Shown piece after piece: positions 1-8,821 of a stretch of 64,000 bases of DNA. Positions within the stretch are counted from its first letter, which is position 1. Every line of letters starts with the position of its first letter. The DNA is from Bdellovibrionales bacterium RIFOXYD12_FULL_39_22 (GTDB lineage: Bacteria > Bdellovibrionota > Bacteriovoracia > Bacteriovoracales > Bacteriovoracaceae). The DNA lies in contig MEQL01000035.1 of assembly GCA_001770205.1 (NCBI GenBank), positions 1 to 64,000 on the forward strand. Direction: 5' to 3'. A program made the position numbers and the translations under genes. The notes under the pieces were generated by a model. That model worked only from the letters and a program-made list of their open reading frames with translations, was not told the origin of the DNA and searched no databases.

Positions 1-508
1 TGTAAATTATGAAGATAAAAAATGAGTCTGTCATTGGGGCCCCGCGTCTACGGCCCTGCGTCAAAAAAAATCAGCAAAAGATGTGGGTTAAGCTAAGGAT
101 GGTATTGTCGAAATATCAAAATGGAACTCGGTTACAGGATATCGACGACACATTGTTAATAGTTCCTTGTTTGTTGTTTAAAGTATTATTTTTTTAAGTA
201 GATTTGTCATAGTAACAGGTTCTTCTACCATGGGGAAGTGACATGTTACTGCTAGAAAAAATGGCCTTAGTCCAACGGATGCTCTACGAATGCTTTTCAA
301 TGGAAAAATCCCGCCATTTATGAAAAAAACATAGAATCACGCTGACCAGTTACACAAAATGTAACGTCGAACACGTTTGGTAATTTGGTTGGTTTTTGTT
401 TTGATCCTGGGATTGGAGCTAATCCAACTTTTTTTTGTGGAGTTTCTAGCGCCCCTGTAGAATAACGTATAATATTTATACTAAACGCCTTTGAGATTTC
501 AAGTGTGT
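1..508. other. Non-coding stretch left of mutS
   Basis: No convincing gene is seen. The only open frame of any length (9-197, +) has no ribosome binding site and a composition unlike its neighbours. On the minus strand a possible sigma-70 promoter, TTGAAA at 497-502 and TATAAA at 475-480 with a 16-base spacer, points left out of the window just past the mutS stop. It could serve a gene or RNA lying mostly beyond position 1. This is weak evidence. Confidence 0.4.
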
Positions 509-3232
509 TCAGATTGGTATAATAGGTTGGGAAGCAGAGATCTCGATTGTTTTAGAGTAGGCCATCTCCAGTCTCTCTTTAATTTCTTGAATTTTTAACA
601 TGGCATGAATGGGCGTCATATTAAGAATGTCTAGCTCTTTTATCTCAGATTCCATTTTTAAAAGATAATCAGGAACTTTTATCGGAGCTGATTTAGGTAG
701 TTGTTTTGTGTTTTTTTGCAAGACGTTTTCTTCTTCTTGCTCAAAAAGATCAAGCTGGCGAACGTTGGCCTTGGCCTCTAAATCGTCCAAAATTTCCTGA
801 GAACGGGCGAGAATATTTTTGGGCAGTCCGGCCAGTTTTGCCACATAGATACCGTAGCTTTGTGCGGCCGCTTGTTCAATCAGTCGATATAAAAATTGCA
901 CATTGCCACCGCTATGAACTGTTTCCACGGTTAGATTTTTTGCTTCAGGCGTTTTATCAATTAGATCAATTAACTCGTGATAGTGAGTGGCAAAAAGGGT
1001 GAGGGCCTTGGTGTTATGAATAAGATGCTCTACTAATGCCCAAGCAATGCTTAGTCCATCAAAGGTAGAAGTGCCTCGGCCGACCTCGTCCAAAATAATT
1101 AGTGAACGCTTGGAAGCATGTCGCAAAATTTCAGAGGTCTCTGTCATTTCCATCATGAAGGTAGACTGCCCGTTTACGATGTTATCACTGGCCCCTAGTC
1201 GACTAAACAGGTAATCGCAAACTCCAAGTGTTGCAGTTTTGGCCGGAACAAAAGATCCTATTTGTGCTAAAAATTGAATGATGGCCACTTCGCGCATAAC
1301 GGTAGTTTTTCCGGCCATATTAGGGCCAGTGATTAGGCCAAAATATTTACTCTCATTTAGCGATAGATCGTGGGTGACGAAGCGATCACGCAGAAGAGAT
1401 TTTATAAGAGGATGCCATGCCCCACGAATTTCAATTTTCTTTTCAGTTGGTATGAGAGTTGGGCAGACAAAATTTTCTTGCAGTGCCAACCAAGCGAAGG
1501 ATTGAAAGAGATCGATAGTGGATAGATCAGAGGCCAAGTTTAAAATGGCCGTCGCATTATTTTTAACATCCTCACTGAGTTTTTGAAATATTTCTCGCTC
1601 TAATTTTTCCAGATTAAATCTGGCCGAAGTTATTTCTCGCTCAAAGGAGGTTAGTTCATCTGTTGTGTAACGTTCGGCATTGACCAGTGTCTGTGTGCGT
1701 CTAAAATAGCTGGGTACTTTGTCACTATGAGAGCGAGTTACTTCAATAAAAAAACCAGTAATGTTGTTGGACTTAATACGTAGTTTGGAAATATTGCTTT
1801 CTGTTTTATACTTTTCCTCAAGTTTTTCTAATTCAGCAGTGTTGCCATTGCAAAGTAGTGCCAGTCGATCGCGCGCTTCATTCTTGCCAGGGCGAATAAG
1901 ATTGCCTTTTTCAATAGAGGCACCAATTTCGTCGTTGATTAGTTGTAAAATATTATCAGCAATGCTTTGCAAAGAGGATAGGGCGGTGGCCTCTAAGGGG
2001 GAAAAAACTCCTTCCGGGATTTTTTCCTTGATGTGCTGACGTATTTTTTCATAGATGTTAATTGTTGCGGCCAAATTTAAAAGATCAGAGGGGGTTATTT
2101 TGCCTGTAGAAGCTTTGGCCATAATGCGTTCAATATCTCGCACTTCTTTTAATTTTTCGCGAATGTTCTCCAAACGATCAAGATCTGCTTGGAAAAATTT
2201 AATCATCTTTTGTCGATTTAAAATTTCCGTTAAATTCTTTAGTGGAGTTAGAAAAATATTTTTAAGATATCTGGCACCCATGGCCGTTTTGGTGCGATCA
2301 CAAAATCCTAAAATAGAATTTTTATACTCGCTAGAGCGATTACTAACTATTTCCAACCCGCCCAGCGTGTGAATTGTTACCCCCATATTTTTATCATCAC
2401 TAATTAAGCGAAAAGGTTTGATATGCACCAGTGCACTGAGATTTTGCGTGGAGCAGACGTAGTAGGAGAGGGCGGCAATAGAGGCCAAAGATGCTTCATA
2501 TTTTTGTAGAGTCTTATCGAATTTATAGGAGGGGATTAAACGTTCGACATATAGTCCAGAATATTTAATGTCAAAGTATTCTTGGCCGATATAGGTATGA
2601 AGAATTTTTAGATTACCTAGTAATTTTTCAACCTCAGGAAAAGTTTCCCATTGGCCAAAGTAAGAGATAAATTCTTTTGGGTTAATCAGCTCAATTTTTA
2701 GTAGAAGATCTGATCTGTTTTTTAAAATATATCCAGCAAAATTTCCAGTCGTAAAGTCAAGATAGGTGAGCACAAAACTATTTTTGCTAGAATCAAAAAA
2801 GGCACTAGCGATAAAGCGCTGTTCAAAGTTATTTCCTTTTTCTTTATCTAAAGAGTAGGGAAGTCCGGGAGTTACAATTTGGGTGACGGCCCGTTTTACA
2901 ATTCCTTGCGCTTCTTTAGGATTTTCTGTTTGTTCACAAATGGCCACCTTGATGCCCAAGGCCGTGATGCGATCGATGTAGGCCTCCGCTGCATGATGAG
3001 GGATGCCAGACATCGGAATGGGAGTCTCTCCTAATTTCCCGCGATGGGTAAGCGTAATATTTAAAATTTGGGCGGCCTCTTTGGCATCTTCAAAAAAGAG
3101 TTCATAAAAATCACCCATGCGAAAAAGTAGCAGCATATCAGGGTAATTTTTTTTTATCTGATAATATTGATCCATCATGGGGGTGAGCTTTATGCCAGAT
3201 TCAAGAAGTTTTTCAATTGTGCTTTGGGCCAT
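509..3232 (-). CDS. mutS: DNA mismatch repair protein MutS
   Basis: MutS binds base mismatches and small loops in DNA and, with ATP, recruits the downstream repair machinery. The 907-residue product has the N-terminal mismatch-contact motif (F42-x-E44 in a GDFYELF context), the long lever and clamp regions, and a C-terminal ABC ATPase. Walker A is GPNMAGKTT at residues 636-644, followed by the DEVGRGTS Walker B. It is slightly longer than the E. coli protein. A GAAGG ribosome binding site lies seven bases before the ATG. The gene is alone on its strand and no mutL is nearby. The family call is secure. Confidence 0.97.
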   Translation of the reverse strand: MAQSTIEKLLESGIKLTPMMDQYYQIKKNYPDMLLLFRMGDFYELFFEDAKEAAQILNITLTHRGKLGETPIPMSGIPHHAAEAYIDRITALGIKVAICEQTENPKEAQGIVKRAVTQIVTPGLPYSLDKEKGNNFEQRFIASAFFDSSKNSFVLTYLDFTTGNFAGYILKNRSDLLLKIELINPKEFISYFGQWETFPEVEKLLGNLKILHTYIGQEYFDIKYSGLYVERLIPSYKFDKTLQKYEASLASIAALSYYVCSTQNLSALVHIKPFRLISDDKNMGVTIHTLGGLEIVSNRSSEYKNSILGFCDRTKTAMGARYLKNIFLTPLKNLTEILNRQKMIKFFQADLDRLENIREKLKEVRDIERIMAKASTGKITPSDLLNLAATINIYEKIRQHIKEKIPEGVFSPLEATALSSLQSIADNILQLINDEIGASIEKGNLIRPGKNEARDRLALLCNGNTAELEKLEEKYKTESNISKLRIKSNNITGFFIEVTRSHSDKVPSYFRRTQTLVNAERYTTDELTSFEREITSARFNLEKLEREIFQKLSEDVKNNATAILNLASDLSTIDLFQSFAWLALQENFVCPTLIPTEKKIEIRGAWHPLIKSLLRDRFVTHDLSLNESKYFGLITGPNMAGKTTVMREVAIIQFLAQIGSFVPAKTATLGVCDYLFSRLGASDNIVNGQSTFMMEMTETSEILRHASKRSLIILDEVGRGTSTFDGLSIAWALVEHLIHNTKALTLFATHYHELIDLIDKTPEAKNLTVETVHSGGNVQFLYRLIEQAAAQSYGIYVAKLAGLPKNILARSQEILDDLEAKANVRQLDLFEQEEENVLQKNTKQLPKSAPIKVPDYLLKMESEIKELDILNMTPIHAMLKIQEIKERLEMAYSKTIEISASQPIIPI

Positions 3233-3394
3233 GTGAAGACCTTCTATTAGTTAGCGTCATTAATGCAATTTAGTGGAGCAAAATGATTAGCATGGCCGCC
3301 ACCTATTTTAAAGAAAGAATCTCATCTTTTCTTAATGAATTTTTCACAGAAGCAGTGACAAGCAAAGGGGGAGGGAATACAATTTGGGGACGTT

Positions 3395-4390
3395 ATGTTT
3401 GTAAGCGGCCTAAAACAATCCTTAGTAATTTATCTTTTTTTGTTCATCTGCGCATACTCTTTTTATTTTGCTAATTTTGCGGATTGGTCCGAGATCGAGG
3501 TAAGTAGTAAAAAGGCCATGAATAGAAGTTACGATCAATTTAACGATAGCTATTTTTCTGAGATAGATTACTACATTTTGGACAAGAGTTCCCCTCACCT
3601 ACAGCTAAACTCTTCTGAGCTTATTTTTGATAATGTCAACAACAAGACCATTGCCCTTTTACCAATTGGTATCGTTTACTCCAAGGCCGGAACCCCTACG
3701 CACTATAGAGGGATTAAGGGCATATATTTGCAAAATGGAGAGGAGCTATCCTTAGAAGAGAGTGTTTTTATTAATTCAAAAAATTCCAACATAAGGGCCA
3801 GTGAAGTGGTCTATAACATGAAAGAAGAAAAAATCACCGCCACTAACGAAGTGAAAAGTGATTCGCAGATGGAAAAAACCAAAGATATAGTGTTTGTAGA
3901 TTCTGATCATGCCACTTATTGGCCAAAGTTGGAAAAACTCATCTATGATGGAAATGTAAGTGGCCGAATTCAGCGAAAAAAAGTTTATGAAGAGAATGTC
4001 TATTTTAAATCTAACAGGATAACGCTAAGTGGCCCAGACTCTTTGATAAATCTAGATGGGGATGTATATCTAAAAAAACAAGAGGTTGAGGCCTGGGGAA
4101 GACGCGGTGAAATTTTTCTAGAAAACTATAATAAAAAACTCAAGTATTTTGTGCTTTACGACGATATTAAACTAGAAGAGACATTGACAGTTGGAAAGGA
4201 TACTCTACTCACTCGTAAGGCCTTCGGAGAGAAGCTTGAAGGCATAATGAGTGAGGGGCTTCTTTTTCTTACTGGTTATCCACGCGTTTTTCAAGGCAAG
4301 GATGTCATAAAGGGAAACAGGATTATTCTTCGACAGAATAATCAAATTGTAGAGGTTGATGATGCCAATACAAATTTCCATGTTAAGTGA
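3395..4390 (+). CDS. LPS export protein, LptC/LptA (OstA)-like
   Basis: The 331-residue product has one N-terminal membrane segment (about residues 8-27). It then has repeated beta-strand units typical of the LptC/LptA/OstA jellyroll, with recurring patterns such as the DSDHATY region and 'YDGNV' turns. LptC and LptA form the periplasmic bridge that carries lipopolysaccharide from the LptBFG transporter to the outer membrane. The placement directly before lptB and rpoN matches the classic lptC-lptA-lptB-rpoN-hpf order. Only one gene sits where two are usual, so it may combine LptC (membrane anchor) and LptA (repeated OstA) roles. The match is by pattern and synteny. Confidence 0.75.
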   Translation: MFVSGLKQSLVIYLFLFICAYSFYFANFADWSEIEVSSKKAMNRSYDQFNDSYFSEIDYYILDKSSPHLQLNSSELIFDNVNNKTIALLPIGIVYSKAGTPTHYRGIKGIYLQNGEELSLEESVFINSKNSNIRASEVVYNMKEEKITATNEVKSDSQMEKTKDIVFVDSDHATYWPKLEKLIYDGNVSGRIQRKKVYEENVYFKSNRITLSGPDSLINLDGDVYLKKQEVEAWGRRGEIFLENYNKKLKYFVLYDDIKLEETLTVGKDTLLTRKAFGEKLEGIMSEGLLFLTGYPRVFQGKDVIKGNRIILRQNNQIVEVDDANTNFHVK

Positions 4391-4416
4391 TTGTTATTAG
4401 GAAGAGGTAAGTAGCA

Positions 4417-5142
4417 ATGGTACATTTTCTAGAAGCAAGCAATCTGCACAAAAAATATGCTGGCCGCGCGGTGGTTCGCGATGTTGGGGTACGAGTAGAA
4501 CAGGGGGAGATTGTAGGGCTTTTAGGCCCTAATGGTGCAGGGAAGACTACTTCTTTTTACATGATTGTTGGTTTAATTAAGGCCGATAACGGCCATATTG
4601 AACTTTCAGGAGAAGATATTACCGACTATCCAATACACAAGCGTGCATTAAAGGGAGTTGGCTATCTTCCACAAGAGGCCTCAGTATTTCGTGATCTTAC
4701 AGTGGAAGAAAATATTTTTGCTGTTTTAGAAAACAGATCGTTACCAGGTGAGAAGAAAAAAAATCTACTTAATTCACTAATCAAAGATTTTGGATTAGGC
4801 CACATTCGACACTCTAAAGGGGCCGCGCTGTCTGGTGGAGAACGCCGGAGAGTAGAGATTGCAAGAACCTTAGCTCTCGAGCCAAAGTTTGTGTTGCTAG
4901 ATGAGCCCTTTGCGGGAGTTGATCCGCTGGCGGTAAGTGACATTCAAGATATTATTGTGGGCCTAAAAGAACGCAATATTGGTGTTTTGATCACGGATCA
5001 TAATGTTCGAGAAACGCTAGGTATTGTGGCCCGCGCGTATATTATGAGCAGCGGAGAGTTGTTGGTTAGTGGAACGCCGGAAGAGATAATTAAAAGTGAG
5101 AAGGCGCGAAAATTTTATTTGGGTGAAGAATTTAAAATGTAG
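4417..5142 (+). CDS. lptB: LPS export ABC transporter ATPase LptB
   Basis: This is the cytoplasmic ATPase that powers extraction of lipopolysaccharide from the inner membrane with LptF and LptG. The 241-residue protein has Walker A GPNGAGKTT (37-45), the signature LSGGE (138-142), Walker B LLDEP (160-164) and the H-loop His195. The length and the QEASVF Q-loop region are typical of LptB rather than other ABC ATPases. It follows the LptC/A-like gene by 26 bases and precedes rpoN by 18, so the genes are probably co-transcribed. lptF and lptG are not in this window. Confidence 0.95.
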   Translation: MVHFLEASNLHKKYAGRAVVRDVGVRVEQGEIVGLLGPNGAGKTTSFYMIVGLIKADNGHIELSGEDITDYPIHKRALKGVGYLPQEASVFRDLTVEENIFAVLENRSLPGEKKKNLLNSLIKDFGLGHIRHSKGAALSGGERRRVEIARTLALEPKFVLLDEPFAGVDPLAVSDIQDIIVGLKERNIGVLITDHNVRETLGIVARAYIMSSGELLVSGTPEEIIKSEKARKFYLGEEFKM

Positions 5143-5160
5143 GAGCAAAGGTAGTCTATC

Positions 5161-6624
5161 ATGGCCATAAAGTTATCACAGAGTTTGAAGCAAACGCAGA
5201 ACTTGATGATGACCCCGCAGTTGCAGCAAGCTATTAAGTTATTGACGCTTACTCACCTAGAGATGACTAACGTTATTGCCGAAGAGATGGTGGAAAATCC
5301 GCTACTAGAAGAACTAGATGGCGGCCAAACGGCAGAAAACAAGAGTGAGGATGAATATCGTTCAGAGAATATCGAGCAACAAAATCAAGAAGCAGTAACA
5401 GAAAATTTTGATGAGAGGCCCATGGTTTCTCAGGACGATTTTGATTGGAATAATTATATTGATGCTTCCGAATCTAACACCTATGTTCCTGTTCACCAAA
5501 AGACTGACCTTGATGATGTTCCAAATTATGAAAATATAATTTCAAAGGGAGAGACTTTGGCCGAGCATTTGGAGTGGCAGCTTCGAATGGAGAGTTTGAC
5601 AAAAGCGGAATTAGATTTGGCCGAAGAGATAATTCACAACATAAATGATGATGGTTATTTGGAGTACTCCTTTGAAGAGATCATTGCAAAATCTACATTG
5701 AAACGAGATCATGCGTTTGAAATTTTAAATATAATTCAAAGACTCGATCCGGTAGGTTGTGGCTCGGCCAATCTGACAGAATGTTTGTTGGTGCAAGCAA
5801 AAATAATGGAGGAGCGCTCTCCTCTTCTTGAGACTTTGATAAAAAATCATTTGAGTGATTTACAAAATAAAGATTACAAAAAGATTGCCAAAACCACAGG
5901 TGCCTCTATCGATGCTATCAAAGATACGGCCATGCTTTTACACAATTTCCATCCCCGGCCCGGCAGGTTAGTGGCCGCGGAGGATACTCTTTATGTGGTG
6001 CCGGATATATATGTTCATGAGGTAGGTGGAGTTTTTGTGGTTAAGGTAAACGATGAAGGAGTGCCTCGGCTTAAAATATCTGGCCTATATAAGTCGATGC
6101 TAAAGGCCAGTGGTAGTGGAAATGGAGAAGCACAGGAGTATGTTAAAGATAAGTTGCGCTCGGCCATGTGGTTAATTAAGTCGATTCAAAATAGACAACG
6201 AACCATTGTTAAAGTTTCTGAGGCGATTGTAAGACAGCAGCAGGATTTTTTTAAAAAGGGCCCGGAGTTTTTAAAACCAATGATTTTAAAAAATATTGCT
6301 AATGAAATAGGGATGCATGAATCAACGGTTTCACGAGTTACAACAAATAAGTATATGCATACACCAATCGGATTATTTGAGTTGAAATATTTTTTCAATA
6401 CTGGAGTTGGTGGTGGGAAAAATGGTGGAGTAGATGTCTCTAGCGAGGTTTTGCGTTCAAAAATAAAATCTTTTATTGAAAATGAAAATCCCAAACGTCC
6501 GTTATCTGATCAAAAGATTGCGGAAATATTAAGTAAAGATGATGTTCAAATTGCACGTAGGACCGTGACAAAATATCGGGAGATGATGGGGATTGAATCA
6601 TCTGCCAAAAGAAAGGCAACCTAG
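5161..6624 (+). CDS. rpoN: RNA polymerase sigma-54 factor RpoN
   Basis: Sigma-54 directs RNA polymerase to -24/-12 promoters that need AAA+ activators. The 487-residue protein has the Gln/Leu-rich region I (residues 1-50), an acidic region II (about 55-110), the core-binding domain and the C-terminal RpoN box ARRTVTKYRE (465-474) that reads the -24 element. The length is normal for the family. Position after lptB and before hpf is the conserved proteobacterial order. Its presence predicts sigma-54 promoters and enhancer-binding proteins elsewhere in the genome; I saw no convincing one here. Confidence 0.97.
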   Translation: MAIKLSQSLKQTQNLMMTPQLQQAIKLLTLTHLEMTNVIAEEMVENPLLEELDGGQTAENKSEDEYRSENIEQQNQEAVTENFDERPMVSQDDFDWNNYIDASESNTYVPVHQKTDLDDVPNYENIISKGETLAEHLEWQLRMESLTKAELDLAEEIIHNINDDGYLEYSFEEIIAKSTLKRDHAFEILNIIQRLDPVGCGSANLTECLLVQAKIMEERSPLLETLIKNHLSDLQNKDYKKIAKTTGASIDAIKDTAMLLHNFHPRPGRLVAAEDTLYVVPDIYVHEVGGVFVVKVNDEGVPRLKISGLYKSMLKASGSGNGEAQEYVKDKLRSAMWLIKSIQNRQRTIVKVSEAIVRQQQDFFKKGPEFLKPMILKNIANEIGMHESTVSRVTTNKYMHTPIGLFELKYFFNTGVGGGKNGGVDVSSEVLRSKIKSFIENENPKRPLSDQKIAEILSKDDVQIARRTVTKYREMMGIESSAKRKAT

Positions 6625-6656
6625 TTAAGGTTGAAGAAGGAGGTGATAGATAGAGA

Positions 6657-6746
6657 GTGAATAGCTTGATGGCATTTTGTGCTATTTTATTATCAATGTT
6701 TTTAAACCCTAGAGGGAACTATTATGAATGTGACGATTACGTTTAA
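6657..6746 (+). CDS. Possible 29-codon leader ORF overlapping hpf
   Basis: A perfect anti-Shine-Dalgarno complement (AAGGAGGTGA, 6637-6646) lies between rpoN and hpf, with no annotated gene at a normal distance. The nearest in-frame start is GTG at 6657. It opens a 29-codon, hydrophobic frame that runs into hpf and stops at 6746 in another frame. It could be a coupling leader for hpf, or the site could be chance. The spacing of 13 bases from the GGAGG core is long, so confidence is low. Confidence 0.2.
   Translation: MNSLMAFCAILLSMFLNPRGNYYECDDYV
6666..6693 (+). promoter_or_regulatory. Candidate sigma-70 promoter for hpf
   Basis: TTGATG (6666-6671) and TATTAT (6688-6693) are separated by 16 bases. 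Transcription would start near 6700, about 24 bases before the hpf ATG, leaving the AGAGGG ribosome binding site intact. This would let hpf be expressed separately from the lptB-rpoN operon. Confidence 0.45.
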
Positions 6747-7107
6747 GCACATGGAGCATACTCCAGCATTAGATGAAAGAATTAGGGAAAAAAGCAAAAA
6801 ATTAGAGCGCTACTTCCATGGTAATTCTAATGTTAAGTGGACTTGCTATACTAAAGAAGGGAAACATTTTTCGGAGGTAGATGTCAGTGGTGCAAGATTT
6901 TCGTATCATGCCTCTGCTGGTTCGGATAATTTATATAAGTCTTTCGATTTAGTTATTGGCAAGATCGAACGACAAGTTGAGAAAAAACAACAAATCGGCA
7001 AAGATCACATCCATCATCACGCAGAAAAAAACAAAGAAGTGGTTATTTTAGATCCAGATATGGCCTGGACAGATCATGATGAAGATAATTTGGGGGATGC
7101 TGGATAG
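6724..7107 (+). CDS. hpf: Ribosome hibernation promoting factor (HPF/RaiA family)
   Basis: HPF binds the 30S decoding channel and inactivates or dimerises ribosomes in stationary phase. The 127-residue product has the usual beta-alpha-beta-beta-beta-alpha fold pattern: a basic N-terminal helix (RIREKSKKLERYF), a strand with VDVSG, and the 'YKSFDLVIGKIERQVEK' helix. A His-rich, acidic tail (HIHHHAEK, residues 97-104) follows. It is the short form, without the C-terminal dimerisation domain of long HPF. An AGAGGG motif nine bases upstream sets the ATG. Synteny with rpoN supports the name. Confidence 0.9.
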   Translation: MNVTITFKHMEHTPALDERIREKSKKLERYFHGNSNVKWTCYTKEGKHFSEVDVSGARFSYHASAGSDNLYKSFDLVIGKIERQVEKKQQIGKDHIHHHAEKNKEVVILDPDMAWTDHDEDNLGDAG

Positions 7108-7225
7108 CTTGTGTGGAAGTGCGCGCCCAAAAATAACTTCACATTCTTATCGGCCTAATTTCATAGTTTCACCTTTATCACAAATTTTTTTGGCAGGATG
7201 AAAAATGCAGAAGTAGCTGACTTGA

Positions 7226-8023
7226 TTATTTAACCACTTTTATTTTAAATGGTTGAACGCTGAAGAGGTTGCCAGATTGCCAGATAAGAATCTTAATGAC
7301 ATCTTCCTTTGCCTCAGGCCCCGCATAATAATAGAGCTTATTATTTTTGCTATCTATGGCCGAATGCGCATTACTCACCCCCAATTCAAGGCCGGATAAC
7401 GCAAGGCCATAAGTCTCAACGGACCAACTGAGTTTGCTGCCGGCGTGAACGATGGCTGGCCCCTTAAAATCCTTCAGATTCACCGCAGGCCTTGGCAGGG
7501 CGTCAGAAAGATTAATTGCTTTATGTCGGGCCATGATTGCATGTTCAATGAACATGATAATTGCTTTCTTTATATTGAATTCAATTTTTCCGGAGATATG
7601 AAATACGGCATTTTTTCGTCTATATAATATTCCACCGCTCTGAGGATTCTGGCCTGTCCATGCATTATAGTGATCGCCAATGGATTGGTCGGACACATTA
7701 GGACCGACGGAGGCCATTATTTTTTGATTTTCAACTTTTTGAATTGCCAGATCTATGCTTTCGTATACTGCAACCTGGATGAAAAGTGTTGCGGCAGAAG
7801 GGAGGTTTTTGTATTGATAGGTTGCGCCAAATTCAGTAAGCGCTTTGGCCGGTGCAGCTAAAGTTGAATCATACTCATGGATCAATGGTACTAAATCGAT
7901 AGAAGATATCAGTTTGCCGTTCATGTTTTTTCCCCATTCAGTTGCAAAAGTAACCGGGTGAAGTAGGTTAATCATTAAAAAGCATATAATTGCTGCTAAC
8001 CGGTTCAATGTGGACATTTCCAT
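7226..8023 (-). CDS. Secreted protein of unknown function
   Basis: I do not recognise this product. From the ATG at 8023 (or 8017) it has a signal peptide (NRLAAIICFLMINLLHPVTFA) with likely cleavage after about 26 residues, so it is probably periplasmic or exported. The open frame extends upstream to 8113, but that adds 30 Arg- and Pro-rich residues in front of the signal peptide, so the shorter form is preferred. No ribosome binding site is obvious for any start. The mature part is about 240 residues and mixed in composition. There is no partner gene on the same strand within 300 bases. Confidence 0.55.
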   Translation of the reverse strand: MEMSTLNRLAAIICFLMINLLHPVTFATEWGKNMNGKLISSIDLVPLIHEYDSTLAAPAKALTEFGATYQYKNLPSAATLFIQVAVYESIDLAIQKVENQKIMASVGPNVSDQSIGDHYNAWTGQNPQSGGILYRRKNAVFHISGKIEFNIKKAIIMFIEHAIMARHKAINLSDALPRPAVNLKDFKGPAIVHAGSKLSWSVETYGLALSGLELGVSNAHSAIDSKNNKLYYYAGPEAKEDVIKILIWQSGNLFSVQPFKIKVVK

Positions 8024-8280
8024 GATGCTGGGGGAACCCGCCGGTCGATTAGCAGGAGGTCGGGTGGGGCCAGTCCGAGAACCATCCGGGGCCGTTTCAT
8101 TAAAAGTTATCATTGACTCTGTTGTTCCATATTTGGCCGGTAACTGTCTAGTTCATTTTTTCACAGATCCTTAGTGGCAGATGCCGAAGCTGGTGTGGAG
8201 TGCGTTAAGGTTATTCCCGACTTTGACAGAATCCGGCCTTTATTTCGTTATATTGTACCCTCGCGGTGAACCTATTGTAG

Positions 8281-8313
8281 AAGAAGGGCCATGTGTTTTG
8301 GCCCTTCTTTTGT
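8281..8313 (+). terminator. Strong hairpin terminator
   Basis: Perfect 10-base arms AAGAAGGGCC (8281-8290) and GGCCCTTCTT (8300-8309) enclose a 9-base loop and are followed by a T-rich run. The orientation fits a plus-strand transcript, although no plus-strand gene ends here. It may also stop minus-strand transcripts from the 8405-13220 gene group. The rest of the 8024-8404 gap holds no gene; a TTGACA at 8223-8228 with TATATT 20 bases on could start a very short RNA ending at this hairpin. Confidence 0.7.
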
Positions 8314-8404
8314 CTCAATTTTTAAAATCAAGTGGCCCTCATTAATCTAGAGCGTGGGGTGGTGAGTCCGAGTGGCATCACAGAGTATCGGGGTGATCAT
8401 ACTT

Positions 8405-8782
8405 CTAGTGAAATATACAAATATTATCGATAGAAAGAGTTGAGTGGCTGTAATATATTGGTTTACCGTTATATTTATTAAATCGAATAAAAAGTTTTTC
8501 TGAAAAATTCTCTAAAAGAAAAAAAACTGAATCTTCTTTTTCAATAAAAACATTTTTTTCATTTAAAATGAATTCATTTTGGGAAGAATTTACTGAAACA
8601 AAATACACACTTTCCCTACTTAAAATATCAGGGTTAATTAGCAAATAACATTCTTCGTTGGGGCCAGAGTAGCCGATATGTGGCTGTGTGGTATCAAAAG
8701 CATAAGCATGGACTGATTCTGCAATTATAATTAACAACATTAAAAAAATCTTCATCATTTTCTTCTTAAATAAATTTTTCAT
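8405..8782 (-). CDS. Small secreted protein of unknown function
   Basis: The 125-residue product starts with a basic stretch and a hydrophobic core (MMKIFLMLLIIIAESVHAYA), a typical signal peptide cleaved near residue 28. The mature part is about 97 residues with two Cys (in EECYLL and NICIF) that could form a disulfide in the periplasm. An AGGAG ribosome binding site sits eight bases before the ATG. It follows the double peptidase gene by 39 bases on the same strand, so it is probably co-transcribed with it. I do not recognise the family. Confidence 0.65.
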   Translation of the reverse strand: MKNLFKKKMMKIFLMLLIIIAESVHAYAFDTTQPHIGYSGPNEECYLLINPDILSRESVYFVSVNSSQNEFILNEKNVFIEKEDSVFFLLENFSEKLFIRFNKYNGKPIYYSHSTLSIDNICIFH

Positions 8783-8821
8783 AATTATCTCCTATTTCGT
8801 AAAATAAACACACTATTGTGT

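Noticed and set aside
9-197. Open frame of 62 codons on the plus strand
   Set aside because: No ribosome binding site, odd composition, no recognisable features.
6671-6684. Sigma-54-like site TGGCA...TGC before hpf
   Set aside because: GG and GC are eight bases apart instead of ten, so it does not fit the -24/-12 rule.
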